Source: Echria macrotheca (Eukaryota > Ascomycota > Sordariomycetes > Sordariales > Schizotheciaceae). From it: DNA of 64,000 nt. Below, in pieces: positions 47,536 through 60,950 of the stretch; within the stretch, counting starts at the first letter, position 1; every line of letters begins with the position of its first letter. The position numbers and the translations under genes were made by a program. The notes below the pieces were generated by a model. The model did not search any database, had not been told where the DNA came from, and saw only the letters and a list, made by a program, of their open reading frames with translations. The stretch spans positions 558,001 through 622,000 of the forward strand of contig MU839834.1 in the NCBI GenBank assembly GCA_030411725.1. Direction: 5' to 3'.

Positions 47536-47560
47536 GGAAAGCCAGGATGAACCGGCTTTC
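47536..47560 (-). terminator. Hairpin plus T-run downstream of tRNA-Val
   Basis: On the minus strand, 3' of the tRNA, GAAAGCC and GGCTTTC form a 7-bp stem. It is followed directly by a run of eight T (47535-47528), which is the expected RNA polymerase III stop signal. Whether the hairpin matters is unknown; the T-run alone should suffice. Confidence 0.6.
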
Positions 47561-47571
47561 TTTCTTGCGCT

Positions 47572-47645
47572 TGATCGAACCCAGGTTTGAACTGGGGACC
47601 TTCAGTGTGTTAGACTGACGTGATAACCAACTACACCATCCGACC
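47572..47645 (-). tRNA. tRNA-Val (AAC)
   Basis: The 74-nt minus-strand sequence folds as a complete cloverleaf. The acceptor stem is GGTCGGA with TTCGATC (two G-U pairs). The D arm is GTGTAGTTGGTTATCAC. The anticodon stem TCAGT/ACTGA closes the loop CTAACAC, giving anticodon AAC. The T arm is CCCAG-TTCAAAC-CTGGG, and the discriminator is A. There is no intron. A-box and B-box sequences are intact, and a T8 tract lies 36 nt downstream. Confidence 0.95.
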
Positions 47646-48176
47646 CTTGTGCTTGTTGATGATTTGAGGTTGCTTTTGCGGCACTTATTTCATACTGATG
47701 CTGGTGCTGGTGCTGGCTGTTTGATGCTTCGGGTCTCGGGGTGGTTCAGCGGTGTTTGGATGTTGGATGGAACAGCCGTGCGGGTGGTGGTATTTTGACA
47801 ACCTCAACTCCTTGCATGAGATACAGACAGCATGCATAGCGAGCCTTGAGCGTGAAGGTGCTAACTTTAGTGGCGGTGTGAGTATTCCAGGGGTACCCAG
47901 GAGGGACCATCCGGGCATATAGAAGACATGGAGCTCAGCATGCGTGATGACGATTGAAGCTCGACGATAAGCAGACGGCATACAGTTGGGCGTCACCGCC
48001 TCGTGGGAAGGGTCGTCGTGCTGATTGGTATGTCTGGGCCCTGTGGCAGAGAGAAATATGCGAGCCCAACAAACACTCGACTGTCGATACCAAGCAGGTC
48101 TCTAGCTCGGGCCTATCAGCATTGTTCGGGGTGATAGAATCGGGTCGCTACCATGAGATGTAAAGTCTGGGTGACC

Positions 48177-48193
48177 GAGAGAGAGAGAGAGAG
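48177..48193 (+). repeat. (GA)n microsatellite
   Basis: About eight GA dinucleotides in tandem. Confidence 0.8.
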
Positions 48194-50472
48194 GGACATG
48201 CCTCACAGTTGAACCAGGTATCCGAGGTGCCAACACACGTGTCTTGTCGTAACCGAGACCTTTGAGGGTTTGGATGTCTAGCTAGGTAGCCTTGATTGGT
48301 CCCTTATAACCCGTAGATGTAAACAAAACTGGTCGGTTCCCAGGTCGAGCGATGTGTGAGCACTCTTGTCCGGGACTTCGTACTGGCCCGGGCTATAATC
48401 CTAAACCGAGTCCTCAGCATCACCGGCTAAGCTGAAGAACAGTCAATCAGGCCTTTACAGCCGACGAGATCAAATCTCTGGACACATCCGTGCTGCTGTG
48501 ATTCGTAGTGTACATAGACGCGTTTACAAACACCGACAAAACCTCGGCTCCCCCAATCCACCCAATCCACACCCCATCCGTACCGAACTTTCCATCATCA
48601 TATGTCTCGCATCGGAACCAAGCCTCGCAAATCCAACGTCGGACGGCACGACGGGTCGGGAGGGAGGGAGGGTTCGGGACGCTTCTTCTTTCTTCGGAGC
48701 GGTCCCGATGGATTGATTCCAGGTTCATCCCGGCACCCATACGAAAGGAAGGGTGTGGTGTGGTGGTCATTGTCTCGGGTGGTTGCATCCAGGTATACAT
48801 ACATTACATACATGTACGCACATGTCTTGTCTCGAAATTGTTTTATTTACCCCATCCTCTTCTTCCTTCGTCACCTTTCCCACGGATATGATGACATTTC
48901 TCTCCTTCTGATCTGTGTTGGTGATCAGTCATGATGTTTCTTTTTTGGTCGATAACCATTTCGTGAGCGCACGGGTTGGTTTAGGAGACACTCTCTTAGC
49001 TTTTCGTGACGTCCCCCGAGATATATATGTATGTATGTATGTACGACTGCGTAGGCAGTCTACCATACAACGAACCGTCCACGACATACCCGTCATGCAT
49101 AGGAACGTGAACCTTACGACCCTCACGGCGACCTACCTTGCCTATCTATCTATGGACACACCACCACGTACACATACGTTCATCCGAAAAGGCAATTTCT
49201 CCCGGGCCGGGACCAAACATGAACGCCTCCATCATGTCTTCTCACCGCTTCTTGGCCACGAACGAACAACTGTAAGTCAGCAAGTACATCCAGGATACCC
49301 ACATGACCCCCATGAACGAAAGATCTGACGCAAACGAACCTGTTCGTCGGGTATACACGCGAACCAGTTCTCGCCTCTCGTCTCTCTCTCGTCATTGTGA
49401 CGGGACGGCCTGTGACATATGCAAGCAGAAAGAACTCCATCCACCTACGGTTTACCAAGACCCGGAAAGTCATCATCTACATATCTGTATCTTGACGAAC
49501 TAGACTACCCGCGTGAGATCATATGCCTACCTTATCTATCCCCACACATTCGTTCAGCCTGGGAGCTGGGAGCTGGTTATAGCTCTGGTTCAGAGAGAGA
49601 GACACACACACACACCATGCCATATCGGTCTGTCTGTCTGCTCGTCAAGATACAACACCCCCCTTCCCTCCTTCTCACACCCGGCTTTCGAACACACCGC
49701 AGCGGTGCCACTTGCAGAATATTCCGTATGTACATAACACCCGAGTCATCAAACCTAACATGCAGCAGCATGGAACCGACCTGACAAACCAGCTCCCCGA
49801 TCAGCCGTGCATAACATAACACATCTCGTACGATATTCTCCGTATCTGGCCGAGCAATCGATGCAGTCTAGCAGTTCAGCAGATACCAACCTGCAGCCCA
49901 ACGGTCCTAGTAAAATACAGCCGCACCTTCTTCGTTATAGGGCTGAACCCTTCTCCCCCCCAAAAGGGGTATCTGGTCTCGAATACTGGGCACTCCTTGG
50001 TTCTACCCAGTAAACCGTAACCTCACCAGAGAGAAAAGGGGGAGGGAGAGCTAATGCACGGTTCGACATCCGATCTGGAAAGCTCCAAGAAGTCCCTTCC
50101 TTCACAGGTCCTCGGTCGTCAGCAGTACTTAACCCTACCCCAAAAACGCCGCTTCGCCTCTTCCCAACGGTTTGTCTCACCTAGTCTTGAACAAGGTAAT
50201 CCTTTCGTGCGTGCGCAAATGTTGTAGTTATTCCCTAGTTAGTGTAGGGCCCCTGGGGGCGAACTTCCCCCACCTTACAAGAAGAACCTTGAAGCCAGGC
50301 TCCTCCCTCCCTCTCTTGCGCGCCCAATCATGCAATCGGACAATGCCAAGCCCTTCCCAAATCCCTTCTGGCGCTTTGGGCGATTCCAATCCATTGCACG
50401 GGGGGCAGACAGGCACAGGGAACAAACGTGCTCTTCAGCTCGGGGGAAGGGGGGCAAGCGGCTGAAAAGAAT

Positions 50473-50490
50473 GGGGGGGGGGGGGGGGGG
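50473..50490 (+). repeat. Poly-G tract (about 18 G)
   Basis: The longest mononucleotide G run of the window, in intergenic DNA. Confidence 0.8.
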
Positions 50491-53400
50491 ATTCGTTGGA
50501 CACTGCCCATTGCCCTTCCTCTAAACGCGCACCTGATTAGTTAGAGGTATGTATTTTCGAATGAGAATTGTGTCCATCATTTCCCCACGACAGTTTTATG
50601 TCTTGGACATTTTGTTCTCGAACGGTTCACTCTCTCATCTTCAAAATCGTGAACCCAAGGTACCCCGGAAAAGCGATGAATCTATTGGCGGGCGGCTGCA
50701 TGGCTCTTCCCCCCCAAGATCAAGATTGGGGGACGGAGCACGAGCGAGGATCCCGGTCCGGGGGTGTGGGCCAAGGGGGGAAGGAAGAAGGCGCCCGGCG
50801 TGCGGGCGGGCGACGCGAAAGGGACGAAAAGCACGGCATGGAGGACCGGGGCCCGGTAAAATTGAATCCCCCATCGCTCGACGCGGAGCTTGGATTGCAA
50901 CGCGGCGCCAGTCGGAGAATTCATGGCGAACGAGGTCGAAAAAAAAGGGGTGGCACGGGTTGGTAGGTATCCACGAGGTGTGTGGTTGCCAGTCCCAGAG
51001 CCCGGAGATGATGGCTCAGTTCAGAGGAGTACATAAAAAATCGAGAGGGCGCCATAAAACAAGTTTGTTAAACCCGGGAAGCTCCCCGCGGCTCTTCCAA
51101 TCCAATCCAATGCCCCAAGAAAGCCCGCCGCCGATCCCAAGGGAGAGAGCGAATCTCTTGAGAATAAAAAAGGCACCGAATCAAGATGGATCCCGGCGGC
51201 GGCGGCGTTGTTCCATGGCCAAAATAGCCTTACCCAGCATCGGCGTGTCGTACCGACCGGGGCCCGCGTTGCTCGGTGGCTTGCAGATGAGAGATGAGGT
51301 TGCAACCAACCGCTGGTTCCTTGGACGACGCGGATCTCTTGGACGCGTAAAGTGGTTTCCAAGCCTCGCCTCCTGAACCGCCTGATTGGCCCCGCTGCCG
51401 GTTTCGATATTTTTGTCTCCTTTTCCAGCGAGATTCAAGAATCCTTTTGTCTGTCTGACAGCTGCCGTTATCCGCCCGAGAGAAGTCGCTGATGCCCAAT
51501 TGATGAGATTGCACCTGTCCCGATAATTCGTCGGTCGACGAGGCCAGCTGGCTTACCTGGGCGATGGCCAGGCGAATGCTGTAGTGACATCGCTTGCACT
51601 GGCTGACTTGCACAAGCTGGCTGCTGGCTGCAGGTAATCGCCCAGAGGCCACCATGCCTGTCCAACGTCATCAAGTGCAAACCCGTCGCCAATGGCTTAG
51701 CAATTCCTCGACAAACACCGGGACATTGGACGGCTGTAGCATCTTGACCTCGGCTCATGATACATCCCACAAGTTGCCTCCCATCGCCTTGGCCTACAGA
51801 ACCCACGTCTGACGTTGGTGAGCTTTTAGTCTCAGGCGGCTATGTTGGTCCAGGCGGAGCAGGTCCCCCGCGATAGGATCGGCCAATGGGCGCCGAGAGG
51901 GGTCAAGATCAAGTCTTCCAGGGCCGAGAGGCAGGTTTTCTCCGATTATCTCGAATACGAGTGGCCAACCAGCACGGCGGTTGCTTCAGCTTGCACCCCC
52001 CAAGGTGATGGTTGGCCCGCGATAAGATCCCCCGCACCTGGAAGCCTCAATGCCGGGGCTGTTCTCGATTCTCGCCGAGGACCGTCTCAGACAGACACGT
52101 GAAGCGGCACCGTGATAGATCCGGCCAGTGGGCGAAGTTGGCGCCTGTGATAGTGTCAGATGTTGCATCAGCTTGAGGAGACATTCCCGCTTTGGCTAGG
52201 ATCCAGCTCGAATCAAGGATTCCAAGAGGCGGCCATCTTGGAAGATCTCCCGGTGCGACGTGCTTCCACGGGATCCCGATCCCTCCGCGGGCACCCCGGC
52301 TCCCCAGCCATCTTCCAATCTTGCCGGGCGCGGCAACACGACGTGCAATCGCGAAACAACACGGCGTTGGCGTGCTGCACAAACGCGTCATTGGAGCTTG
52401 ACGGGCGGCCAACATCGCGTCTTCGCGTGAGCTTTGCCGGAGCTGGCCATCCATTGGCCAATTGCCCGCAGAGGCCGAGTGTCTTGTCTGAGCGTGTTTG
52501 ATGGAAAAGCGGGTGCCAAGTGGGCCGTCACAACGTGCCGCTTGGCGCAAGCCCCATGTGCCTCGAAACGAAACCTCTAAATTTGCTGCTCACAGGCCTG
52601 TTAGCTTGTGCAACAGGTCAAAAAACCGCGCCGCAGGCATTTCCATGGCTGACTGCTGATCGTGTTGGCGCTATGTCTCTGAGAGGGTCTGACCAAAGCA
52701 CCACCGCGCTCTGATTAAGCAGCCCTCGACGCCTTTGTCAGGTGCCATCATCATGTGTGGGCTGTGGGCTTGTGCCGAGGGTGATTGTGCCTTCGGCCCT
52801 GGGGCCGGCTGCACGGCCTCCGGATAAGTGGAGACATCGGAGGCTAAGCCCGGATGGCCCGCCGGATCCCGGAAAGCCTTGACCAAATCAATGTCCGGCA
52901 GGAAATAAGGAGATGCAAATCAGGGTGAAACGACGGCAGTGCATCTGGTGGCCAGACCCTCACGAGACCTCAATTACATCTCCACACGAACCAGAAAACC
53001 TCTTTCCAAAGACAGCCATAGTCGCGGGGAAGAGAGACGCTGGCTGGCCTTCCAGATTGCGCGGTTTTGTGGTTCCAGGGTCCGGCAGCCCACAGACCTT
53101 CACTCGATCGGAGGAAAACCGTGATGATTGGTGGGCGCGAGGCGGCACGCTGCCATGTTTCCACGGTTTGGATGCGCTTTGGGCTTGAGTTCCCGCTCCC
53201 CTCACGGGTGATGCAACGGCGGCTCGAGACACCTGGAATCCTGTGGATACGGGAACGGAAAACTGCGCAGCGTGTTCTCGGTATCGTTCCGGCCGCCATC
53301 TGCAATGGACCCTATTTGCACCTGTCAGAGCTGTAAAGGCTCAATTATACATACACAGGAGACCGGGAGCACAGATGTTGCCTCTGTCGTTGTTTGGGCC

Positions 53401-55325
53401 GCCGACTTGAGGCCTGCAGCAGCTGTGCTGTCGGTATGCTTTGCTTTGCGTTTGCGTCTCGCTTCTGCAGAGAAAGCTCCGGATGGCCTGCTGCGTCCTT
53501 CCTGCCAGGTCGAGGCAGCTGGTCTGTCAAGCTTGTGTCACGCTGTTCATCGTGATGACAAGGAGGATCATTGCCGACTCCCCCGGATTAGTTGCGGCTG
53601 TTGCGAGGTCGAGAGCGAGGTCAAAGAGCTGTGCTAACCAGGGCTAGTAAATCATTTCATCAAGCTCGGCCCCATTTTGCTCGGCATCGCCGCCTGGCAG
53701 ATTGTAGGTAGATAACGTTGGCCGGGGAAACTGCAAACAAGCCGACAAGCCGTGCGAGAACGGCGTTGTTGTTGTTTGATGGTGAAACCGGCAATCGACA
53801 GGCCATATCGAGCCGTATTAACTACGAGAAGAGATTTTTCTTCTTCCCGTTTCGGTAGCTCTCTGATGCTGAAAACGTCCATAGAGGCGGGACACAGAAA
53901 GAGCTGTCGGGTGCCTTCCCCATCGGCTAATCAGCAAAGTCTCGGTTCGTGGTGCTCAGACCCCTCGACTGTTTGGATGTGCAAACGGCTCCTTCTTGGA
54001 CGGAGTCGCTTTGCATACAGCCATGAAGACATTCCGGATTGGGGAACTGCGTAGATCAATATGAAAAAGAGAGTTGACACCCTATTCCTGGATCTGCCGA
54101 ACTCGACGAACCGTGGTTTGAGAATGGGAGCGTTGCATTTCGGGCATTTGGCTGGCCGTGCACGCCAAAGAGCACCTTCTGCTTACCTAACGGGATTGTC
54201 GGGAAGCGGGAAGGGTGCGGCCGCGCCACACACCCTACCCACAGACCACGCCGGCACGGACATTTTTGTTTCTTTTGAAGTTGCGCAATCCCGTTTCCAC
54301 AGCCTCTTGTGGCACACCACTAGCTCAGCCTTACCAGCTTTTGCTCGGCTGCAGCAAGCGGGGGACGAGGCTTCGATGAGCCTTCTAGAAATCAAATCGA
54401 CTTTTCAACCCCACACTGTCTCCCTGACCGGCAAGGTTTATCATTCTGGGTCTTGTCCACCATGCATAGGATTGCTTTGATGAGGTTCTTTTGCAGTGGT
54501 GAAATGCTTATGCATTTTCCTATCGTGTTTTGTTTTCTTGTTGAGGCCATCAGCCCGGGCCGTGGCGACTACTAGCTGACAGGCATTGTCCGTTTCCGTC
54601 CGAGTTTTGGCAGCACGTGCTGTCACGGCTATCACGTCCGCCTGAGGGGTTTTGATCCAATCCACTTGTCGACGACATCGATTGGACACTCGACATCGCG
54701 CATCAAAAAGCGCAACAACAGCCCGGGATTCGCGTCGCGTTTCTGCACTTTGTATCTGCAGCCAGTGCCGCTCCCGCACAGTTGCCGGCTTGACGAGGCT
54801 GGGATAAGTTTCAACTTTACGACTTGCCGTCTCCCTGCTCCATCAACAGCCGAGGGATCCCGATACACTCGTGGATTCTGCATCCCGGTTTCCCAGGGTG
54901 ATGAGCAAAATTCTCTCCGTCTCCGCCAGAGAAAAAAAAAATTAAACTGCATGATCCGTGGAGCAGCCGTTTTCTCGTGTCAGTTCCAACGGCCGGAATG
55001 GGTCGGCGGTGGTTGGAAGGCGGGGCAGGCCCAGTCAGCTTCACGACTACACGTCTTCACCGCCTAGCTAACAACCCCTCCATCATCCGCCCACAACCAA
55101 GCCGTGGTCTCCTCCTCTGAACCATTCCGCTGCCAGAACCGTTCACGACCGGGGTCATTTTCATCCGGTTTGGCGTGCCGGGACATCGGGGATTTTGTCG
55201 ACCAGCCCACACGTGCAAGCGGTGGCCTGGGCACCCCGCTTCGATATGGAAAACAGACCTCGAACATGACCAAACCTTGCCGCAGAGGGCACGAGGCTGG
55301 CGCCCAGATTCCCTGCACCTTGTGC

Positions 55326-55351
55326 ATATCCAATGGGGAGCCATTGGATAT
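55326..55351. repeat. Perfect 11-bp inverted repeat with a 4-nt spacer
   Basis: ATATCCAATGG, a GGAG spacer and CCATTGGATAT form a perfect palindromic hairpin. Each arm contains a CCAAT box (CCAAT on one strand, ATTGG on the other), so it could also be a paired CCAAT-binding site. Confidence 0.75.
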
Positions 55352-58300
55352 CCAGAACCATGTTATCCGATCAAGCAAAGTGGTGATCTTTCCCCTCTCT
55401 AACGACGGGCTCTGGGTGAAGCCTTACCTGGATTCTTGATCGTCGGTTTGCCTGGTTTGTCAGGATTACCGTGTCTGCGGAGAGGATGGGTATCATTCCG
55501 CCCGCCGAGCCAGCCGGCGATTCGATTCATGCGCCATCGTGAACCGGCGAGTCGGAGACAAATCGCGAGTTGAAGGCCAATGACGCACCTGCCTTAGGCC
55601 CGGGAAGCATGGAGGGAGCTAACCAAGCGAGCTGAGAACGCGTTTCTATGCCGCCAAATCGGCGACTCCAGCTTCTTCCCAGCCACCGGACCATCAACAA
55701 GTCGGTCGCCATTCGCCAATCGTCGTCCTGTCCGAGGCTGTAATGGCTACCCTCCTTGGTGCGTTGGCAGCAGTCTTGGGTTTCAAAGCAAAGGCTTACG
55801 GGCCGTCCTATTGGCCACCAGCAATCTGCCTTTCGGCCTTCTATATTCCTCCTCACGGCCTATCTCACCGACTGATGAATCCCCCTCATCCGGGCTCGAG
55901 TGAGGGGTAAAACCAAAAGAGCCTGCAACGAGGTTGGCTGGCTCTGGTATATCAGTGCCTTTTAAACCCGTTGCTCTGCGCCTCGGCCGGACTCCCGCAC
56001 GGCTAAACCTTGGAGCGGCGCGGGAATTGGTCGGTGATCCGCCGAGCTCTCAGTCAACCAGGAAGCAAAGATGCCATGTCCAGGAAAACCGTGTGACGAT
56101 TCGACGCTGAGGGAGGCGAGCGGCTGCTCTTTCAGTAATATCGTCCTCCCAATGTGCTGGGTCTAGACGAGAGGTTATCTGATTGAGATGACGCCAAGCT
56201 GCCTCGCCTCCCGCAACCCATGTCGAGACCATCAGCCTTGACCCCCTCAAAACTCATTTGTTGTGTAACGAAGGCTCGACCAAGGACAGAGATCTGGGAC
56301 GACCGAGATAAGAAACGACCCCGATCCCGTCTATCAAGCACCGCCAGACAGAAAAACGCTGATGGTGACCGACGATTGGGACACGGGTTTTGACCTCGAT
56401 GCAAGCCTGTTCTGCCGGCCCTTCTGCCAGGCCATATGATCCCAACCCGTGGGGGGAACGACCAAGAGAGGCTGCAGGTACGGGAACAGGCGGACCAACC
56501 CGATCGCGAAGTGCAGGGCGCTTGATTAAATACAGGTTCTGAAGTTATCGCTAGCTCCCGAGTCGGGAAGGTAAGTTTGGTGTCTTGTATCCGTACTGAC
56601 AGCTTTGGGCGCTGTATACTACTGCCGTGGATATCTGGGGACACGTGGAGGTGTGGCTAGGCGAGCTCGTGAATGGAGAGCCGTCTGCAGCATATATTAA
56701 AGTCCGGGACACAGCACAGCAGCCGGTCTGTCTCCAGAGCGAGCCGACATGCGTCTCTCTCGATTCGAGCTGCGCCTGACAACGCCCTGCTTTGTTGTTG
56801 TTGTTTGCGGCTTTGACGCGGATATTCGATATCGACGCTGAGAAACCTCCAGGTTGCCAAGGACCGGCAGTTTGATATTAGGGCGAATATCGGGCCGTGA
56901 GACAGACACAGGGCTCGAAGGAATCCGTCCGGGTCGCCCGCTCCAGCTTGATGAAAGGATATTGATGACAAGCGCAGGCAGGGCATGGCCGCCTGGCAGC
57001 CGTCTCAACTATCATTCTCTCAACAGCTGTGTCCCACAGCATGCGGAGGGAATCAATATGCGCGGCGATGGCAGGTTTGGGCCACACAGTCAAGTCAGGC
57101 GGCTCCTCGAGAGCACAGCTTCAGTAGAGAGAGTCGCACGGCATGCCGTGAGCGGTGGTCTGACGGCAACAGTAGCATTTGCCTGAATCTGCGGCGGTTG
57201 CAAACCAGGTCGACAGCCAGACGGTTGTCGCATCCGGGGACATATCCAGATCGCCCGAAACAAACTAGATAAGGTAAGCCGGGGCCGGTGGACGGTGAGT
57301 TGATCACGACGCCTCTTCCAGCGCCGCCGGCCAGGCCGGGCACAGCGACCCGGGCAGCCAAAAGGCGATCTCTCCTGGCCTGTGGAGATCGGGTTGCAGT
57401 CGCAGGTGTCGGATCTGTCGCGGCCTGTTTGGGGAGCCGGCGGTGGATAAGGGCTGTGGGATTGGCTGTTTCTGGCTCATCATGACACGCATGATTAAAT
57501 TGGTTTTCTGAAGTCGTGCAGCACCGCGTCGCGCCCTCGTGATTGGCTGCCGACGACTTCGCGAACCCAAGAGGTTTTGCATTGGCGCAGGGAACCACCG
57601 GCCTCGCATCCAGACGCTGCGTCGCCCGCTGACCGCGATGCTGCACCTGTGCATTGCGAAATTGCTTCGACCAGACAGACGACTGGCGTCTGCCCTGTCG
57701 GCGCAATCTGCCAAACCTTTGGTTTTGCTCTGCTCTCTCCGCAACGGCGAGGCCCCGCGGGCGACCGACCAGACCAGGCCGGCCAGCCTCGAACTTCCAC
57801 AAGCTGAAGTGCTGGATTTGGCTTTGGACGGCCCTGTTCCTCGGCTGACCGCGTCCCGCACGCTGCCAGCCCCCTCGGTCGGCGCTGCAAGCCATTAAAC
57901 GCGGACACGCCAAGCAACCATGATACGCGCAGCAGCACAAATCTTGGAACCGATGGATGCACTGGCCGACTGGATGGAAGGGCTCAGAAAGAGACGTGAT
58001 GAGCCCCGCATTAGCGGCTGATAAAGTGGGAGGACGCTTGTTGGGAGCGTACAGTAAGCCTGCCAAAGAGAGAGAGACGAGCGAATGAATGCTATGCTGC
58101 TGTTTGACACAACACTGCCAATTATATCCGCCACCCAACTGGCCGAGCAGTTTCGCCAGTGGGATGATGGACTCCAGCCCGGCGACCCCTGGGGCCTCCT
58201 TCCTGCCAGCCCTCGCCGAGTGTCGACCCGGCTGTCAGAAGAGACGACAAGAGCGGGGAACCCAGATGCGAGAGGGAGGTACCTGCCTCAGATCGATTAG

Positions 58301-60408
58301 TGTCGATGCCCGTCATCCGTTGGATTCGTTTTCAACTCGTTCCAGCGGCCGGCTTTCGTCGAAGCCAAGTGCCCTAGCTCGACTCGCCCAATGCACCTCT
58401 CTTCCAGGGCAGGAGACCATCGTGAAAGTCTTGACGTAAAGCCTGAGGAGAACTTGTCTCCTGGACACTCAAATCCAGTTTGAATCGATAGAATCCTACA
58501 CAGTACAGTTCGTGCAAGCAAGTTTAGTTCTAGTTCTGCGAAGAATTACAGGGCAAAAAGGCACGAGACTCAAGCCGTTCAAGGCGTGGCACTTCCATTA
58601 GGGGTTAGGAGGACTTTTCATTACATTACATGCAGCTGGCCTTATGCCACCTCCACTCTCAACATGCGATCCATGTCTGGAGTCTGGATGGTAGGTTCCT
58701 TCGCTGACCTTGCTGTCTGGCCTGGGCCGGAGACCTGGCGTGTCTTGGATTTGCGTGCTTGGAAGGCATGGAAACAAAGCATGACGCCTGGAGTGTAAAC
58801 TGGCCGAGAGATCAGGCCGGCCATGAGGTTGAAAGGGCAACAAACAAACAGGCCGATGGCCAATGGTGGACATAACAAATACTATAGCTGTTGCTTGTAA
58901 AATCCCATGGCGTGCGCAGCGTGCCGTCCGGCCGGCGAGGCCTTTCCAAACACAATCCGGGTTCGGCTGGGTTCGCTCGGGTTCCCGTCTGCCAGCTGCC
59001 AGAGGGCAATTGTCCCCATTGTTGAACAGCTGCGACGGTTAGCCGTGCCCAGAAATGACGAGCTGTGAGCGCCCGCTCCCGACCCGCAGACACTCACAAG
59101 TTCCCCGCAGTCAAGCCCGCCAGAGGCAATCAATTCATCACCGAGCGACAAGCCATGACAGGAAACCGACACGAACGTTGCGAACGGTCCTTCAGCAATT
59201 GGGAGGTTCGCGCCAGGGAAAACGCCAGAAACCGCGACGCCCAGCAACACACGACACCAACTTGGACTCTCGGAGTGCAACGCTTTGTCGGTGCGTACTA
59301 TGGTACCGTGTCTCTGAATGAGTTTCGCTGCGGTCCACCTCGTCCTGCTGCATCTGGGGCTCTTAATCTCGGCCACTCAGTGGTCAACCAAAGGCGAACG
59401 GGGTGTGAGGGAGACGAGGCCCTGCAAGCCCAGCACCCGTACATCCCTGCTCTCCTCCGCCCGGCCTGAATTTCCCAGCCGAGCAACGAGTCCACACAGA
59501 TGCAAGCTGACCCTCCATCGCCGTGTGTCCACCCCCTCAGAGGATCCAAGGCACCAAGGCAAGCCTCCTCGCCGTGCCTGGCTGAGTGTGACCTCCGCAT
59601 CCACCTCTGTGTGTGGTGCGTGTTTGCTCGTGCCGGCCGACGTACGGATACATTCAACTTTACACGTCCATCGCGTCACGGCAATCCGTGCTGGTGGGCT
59701 GGCCTGTTCCTCGCAGGCCCCCTCGTGCCTGCGACCGCGAAGTCCACCAGTTCATGGCATGGTGGTCGACAGTGGTCCGACGGTGTGTGTAGCGTGTTGG
59801 ATTGACGAGTGGATTGGTAGGCTTTTGACCGCGAGACCTTGGATTGGTTTTGGCTCCACGCGAGAACAGCAAAAGACCTTGCACGGGACGGGGGGGGTTC
59901 TTTCCTGGCTGGGAAAGCGTCGCTCGAGGTACCTGCCCTGGCCCGGCCGCAGGAGCGCCAGACGCGCAGGGTTAGCCAGGACAGGTACCTCACTACAAGG
60001 TCGATGCTGCAAGCTGCTTGGTGCTTGGTTCTCAGCAGCGCTTTGGAGAGCGAGCTGGGGGCCCTGTCTTAAATCGGCCGTTAAACCAATCTCTGCCTCT
60101 CTTCCACTCCCTTTTCCCCTTCTCCATCCTCCTCCTACCTTGAGCAAATATCTACCTCCTCCTCCCCTTCCCTCTCCTTCTCCTCCATCCGCAACCACTC
60201 ATTCCCTCTCCCGCACCGTTCCTTCCAACAATCCGTTTTCTCGTCGCGAGAAAAAAGGAGGGAAGGAGGAGATTTAGATTCTGGGCCACCCCGACAAGCT
60301 CCCCAGCAATAAAAGGATCCGGGCCGGACAGCGAGGTGTGTAACTGCGTGTGTTGTGTGTGCAAGACAAGAAACTCGATCCGAGTCGGGACGAGGGAGAA
60401 AGAGATAT

Positions 60409-60795
60409 ATGCTGGCCATACTTCCAAGGACTTTACCTAACCCTCTTCTCCTTTTTACTAGCTTCGACGGCTCGTCCCCTGCATCCGCCCACGTTCCGGG
60501 AATTTTCTCGAGGCATTCTTCGGTTCGACGACGAGGAATTTCCCATTTCCACCACCGACTCCCTTGGTTCCGCGACACCTCGGGCCTCGACTTTCCCATT
60601 CCTCGATTGGGATTGCCATCGTTCGACGACAAGCGGAGCGAGCAGGCCTCACTGCAGCCCCCCCTCGACGACGCACCTAGCACGAAGCTGGTGCCCGACT
60701 CTGGCCAAAATCTCAAGCTGCAGCCCAGAGCGACTGCCGGGTCCCTACATGACCGCGATTCGTTCCTAGCCCTCGTTGGCCTCCTTCGGCGTTGA
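60409..60795 (+). other. Upstream ORF or small gene in the cyclin leader (128 codons)
   Basis: An ATG-started ORF lies about 0.9 kb before the cyclin start and ends seven bases before a good donor (GTATGC at 60803). Its second half (FDDKRSEQASLQPPLDD, ATAGSLHDRDSFLALVGLL) has ordinary codon use. It may be a long uORF in the cyclin transcript, a separate small gene, or chance. I recognise no domain. Confidence 0.35.
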
Positions 60796-60802
60796 GCGTG
60801 AG

Positions 60803-60950
60803 GTATGCCATGGTTCCCTCGAGGCCAATTTAGTCCAATTCCTTTTATTAGTGTCATGCGTCTCGCTCTGCGTGATGTCATGGGGGACATATTTTTTGGT
60901 GATAAACGATGGAGCGGCGGGCTAATTTCTATTTTTTTATTCCCTTGCAG
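60803..60950 (+). other. Probable 5'-leader intron of the cyclin gene
   Basis: A GTATGC donor, a GCTAAT branch-like site near 60921, a T-rich tract and a CCCTTGCAG acceptor make a convincing 148-nt intron outside any recognised coding frame. It implies that transcription starts before 60800. After the acceptor an ATG at 60954 opens a three-codon uORF (stop at 60963-60965). Confidence 0.55.

Larger units (their letters stand above)
45307..47571. other. 2.3-kb intergenic region
   Basis: No gene is supported. It holds an (AT)n run at about 45949-45966 and TAGG/CCTA-rich words near 46205-46225. The first part is likely the PNG1 3' untranslated region. Confidence 0.5.
47646..60354. other. Gene desert of about 12.7 kb
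   Basis: I can support no protein gene. Many overlapping ORFs of 60-350 codons occur on both strands, but none shows recognisable motifs or a consistent coding frame. This includes 57095-58138 on the minus strand, the longest ORF of the stretch. Landmarks: GA run (48177-48193), TATG run (49027-49043), poly-G (50473-50490) and a perfect 11-bp inverted repeat (55326-55351). I saw no transposase, reverse transcriptase or paired terminal repeats. Confidence 0.5.

Noticed and set aside
57095..58138. 347-codon minus-strand ORF in the desert
   Set aside because: Unusual composition (Arg, Cys, His, Ser), several overlapping ORFs on both strands, no motif and no splice context; looks like chance in GC-rich DNA.
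59318..60277. 319-codon plus-strand ORF
   Set aside because: Overlaps equally long ORFs on the other strand, has no domain and ends in Pro/Ser low complexity.
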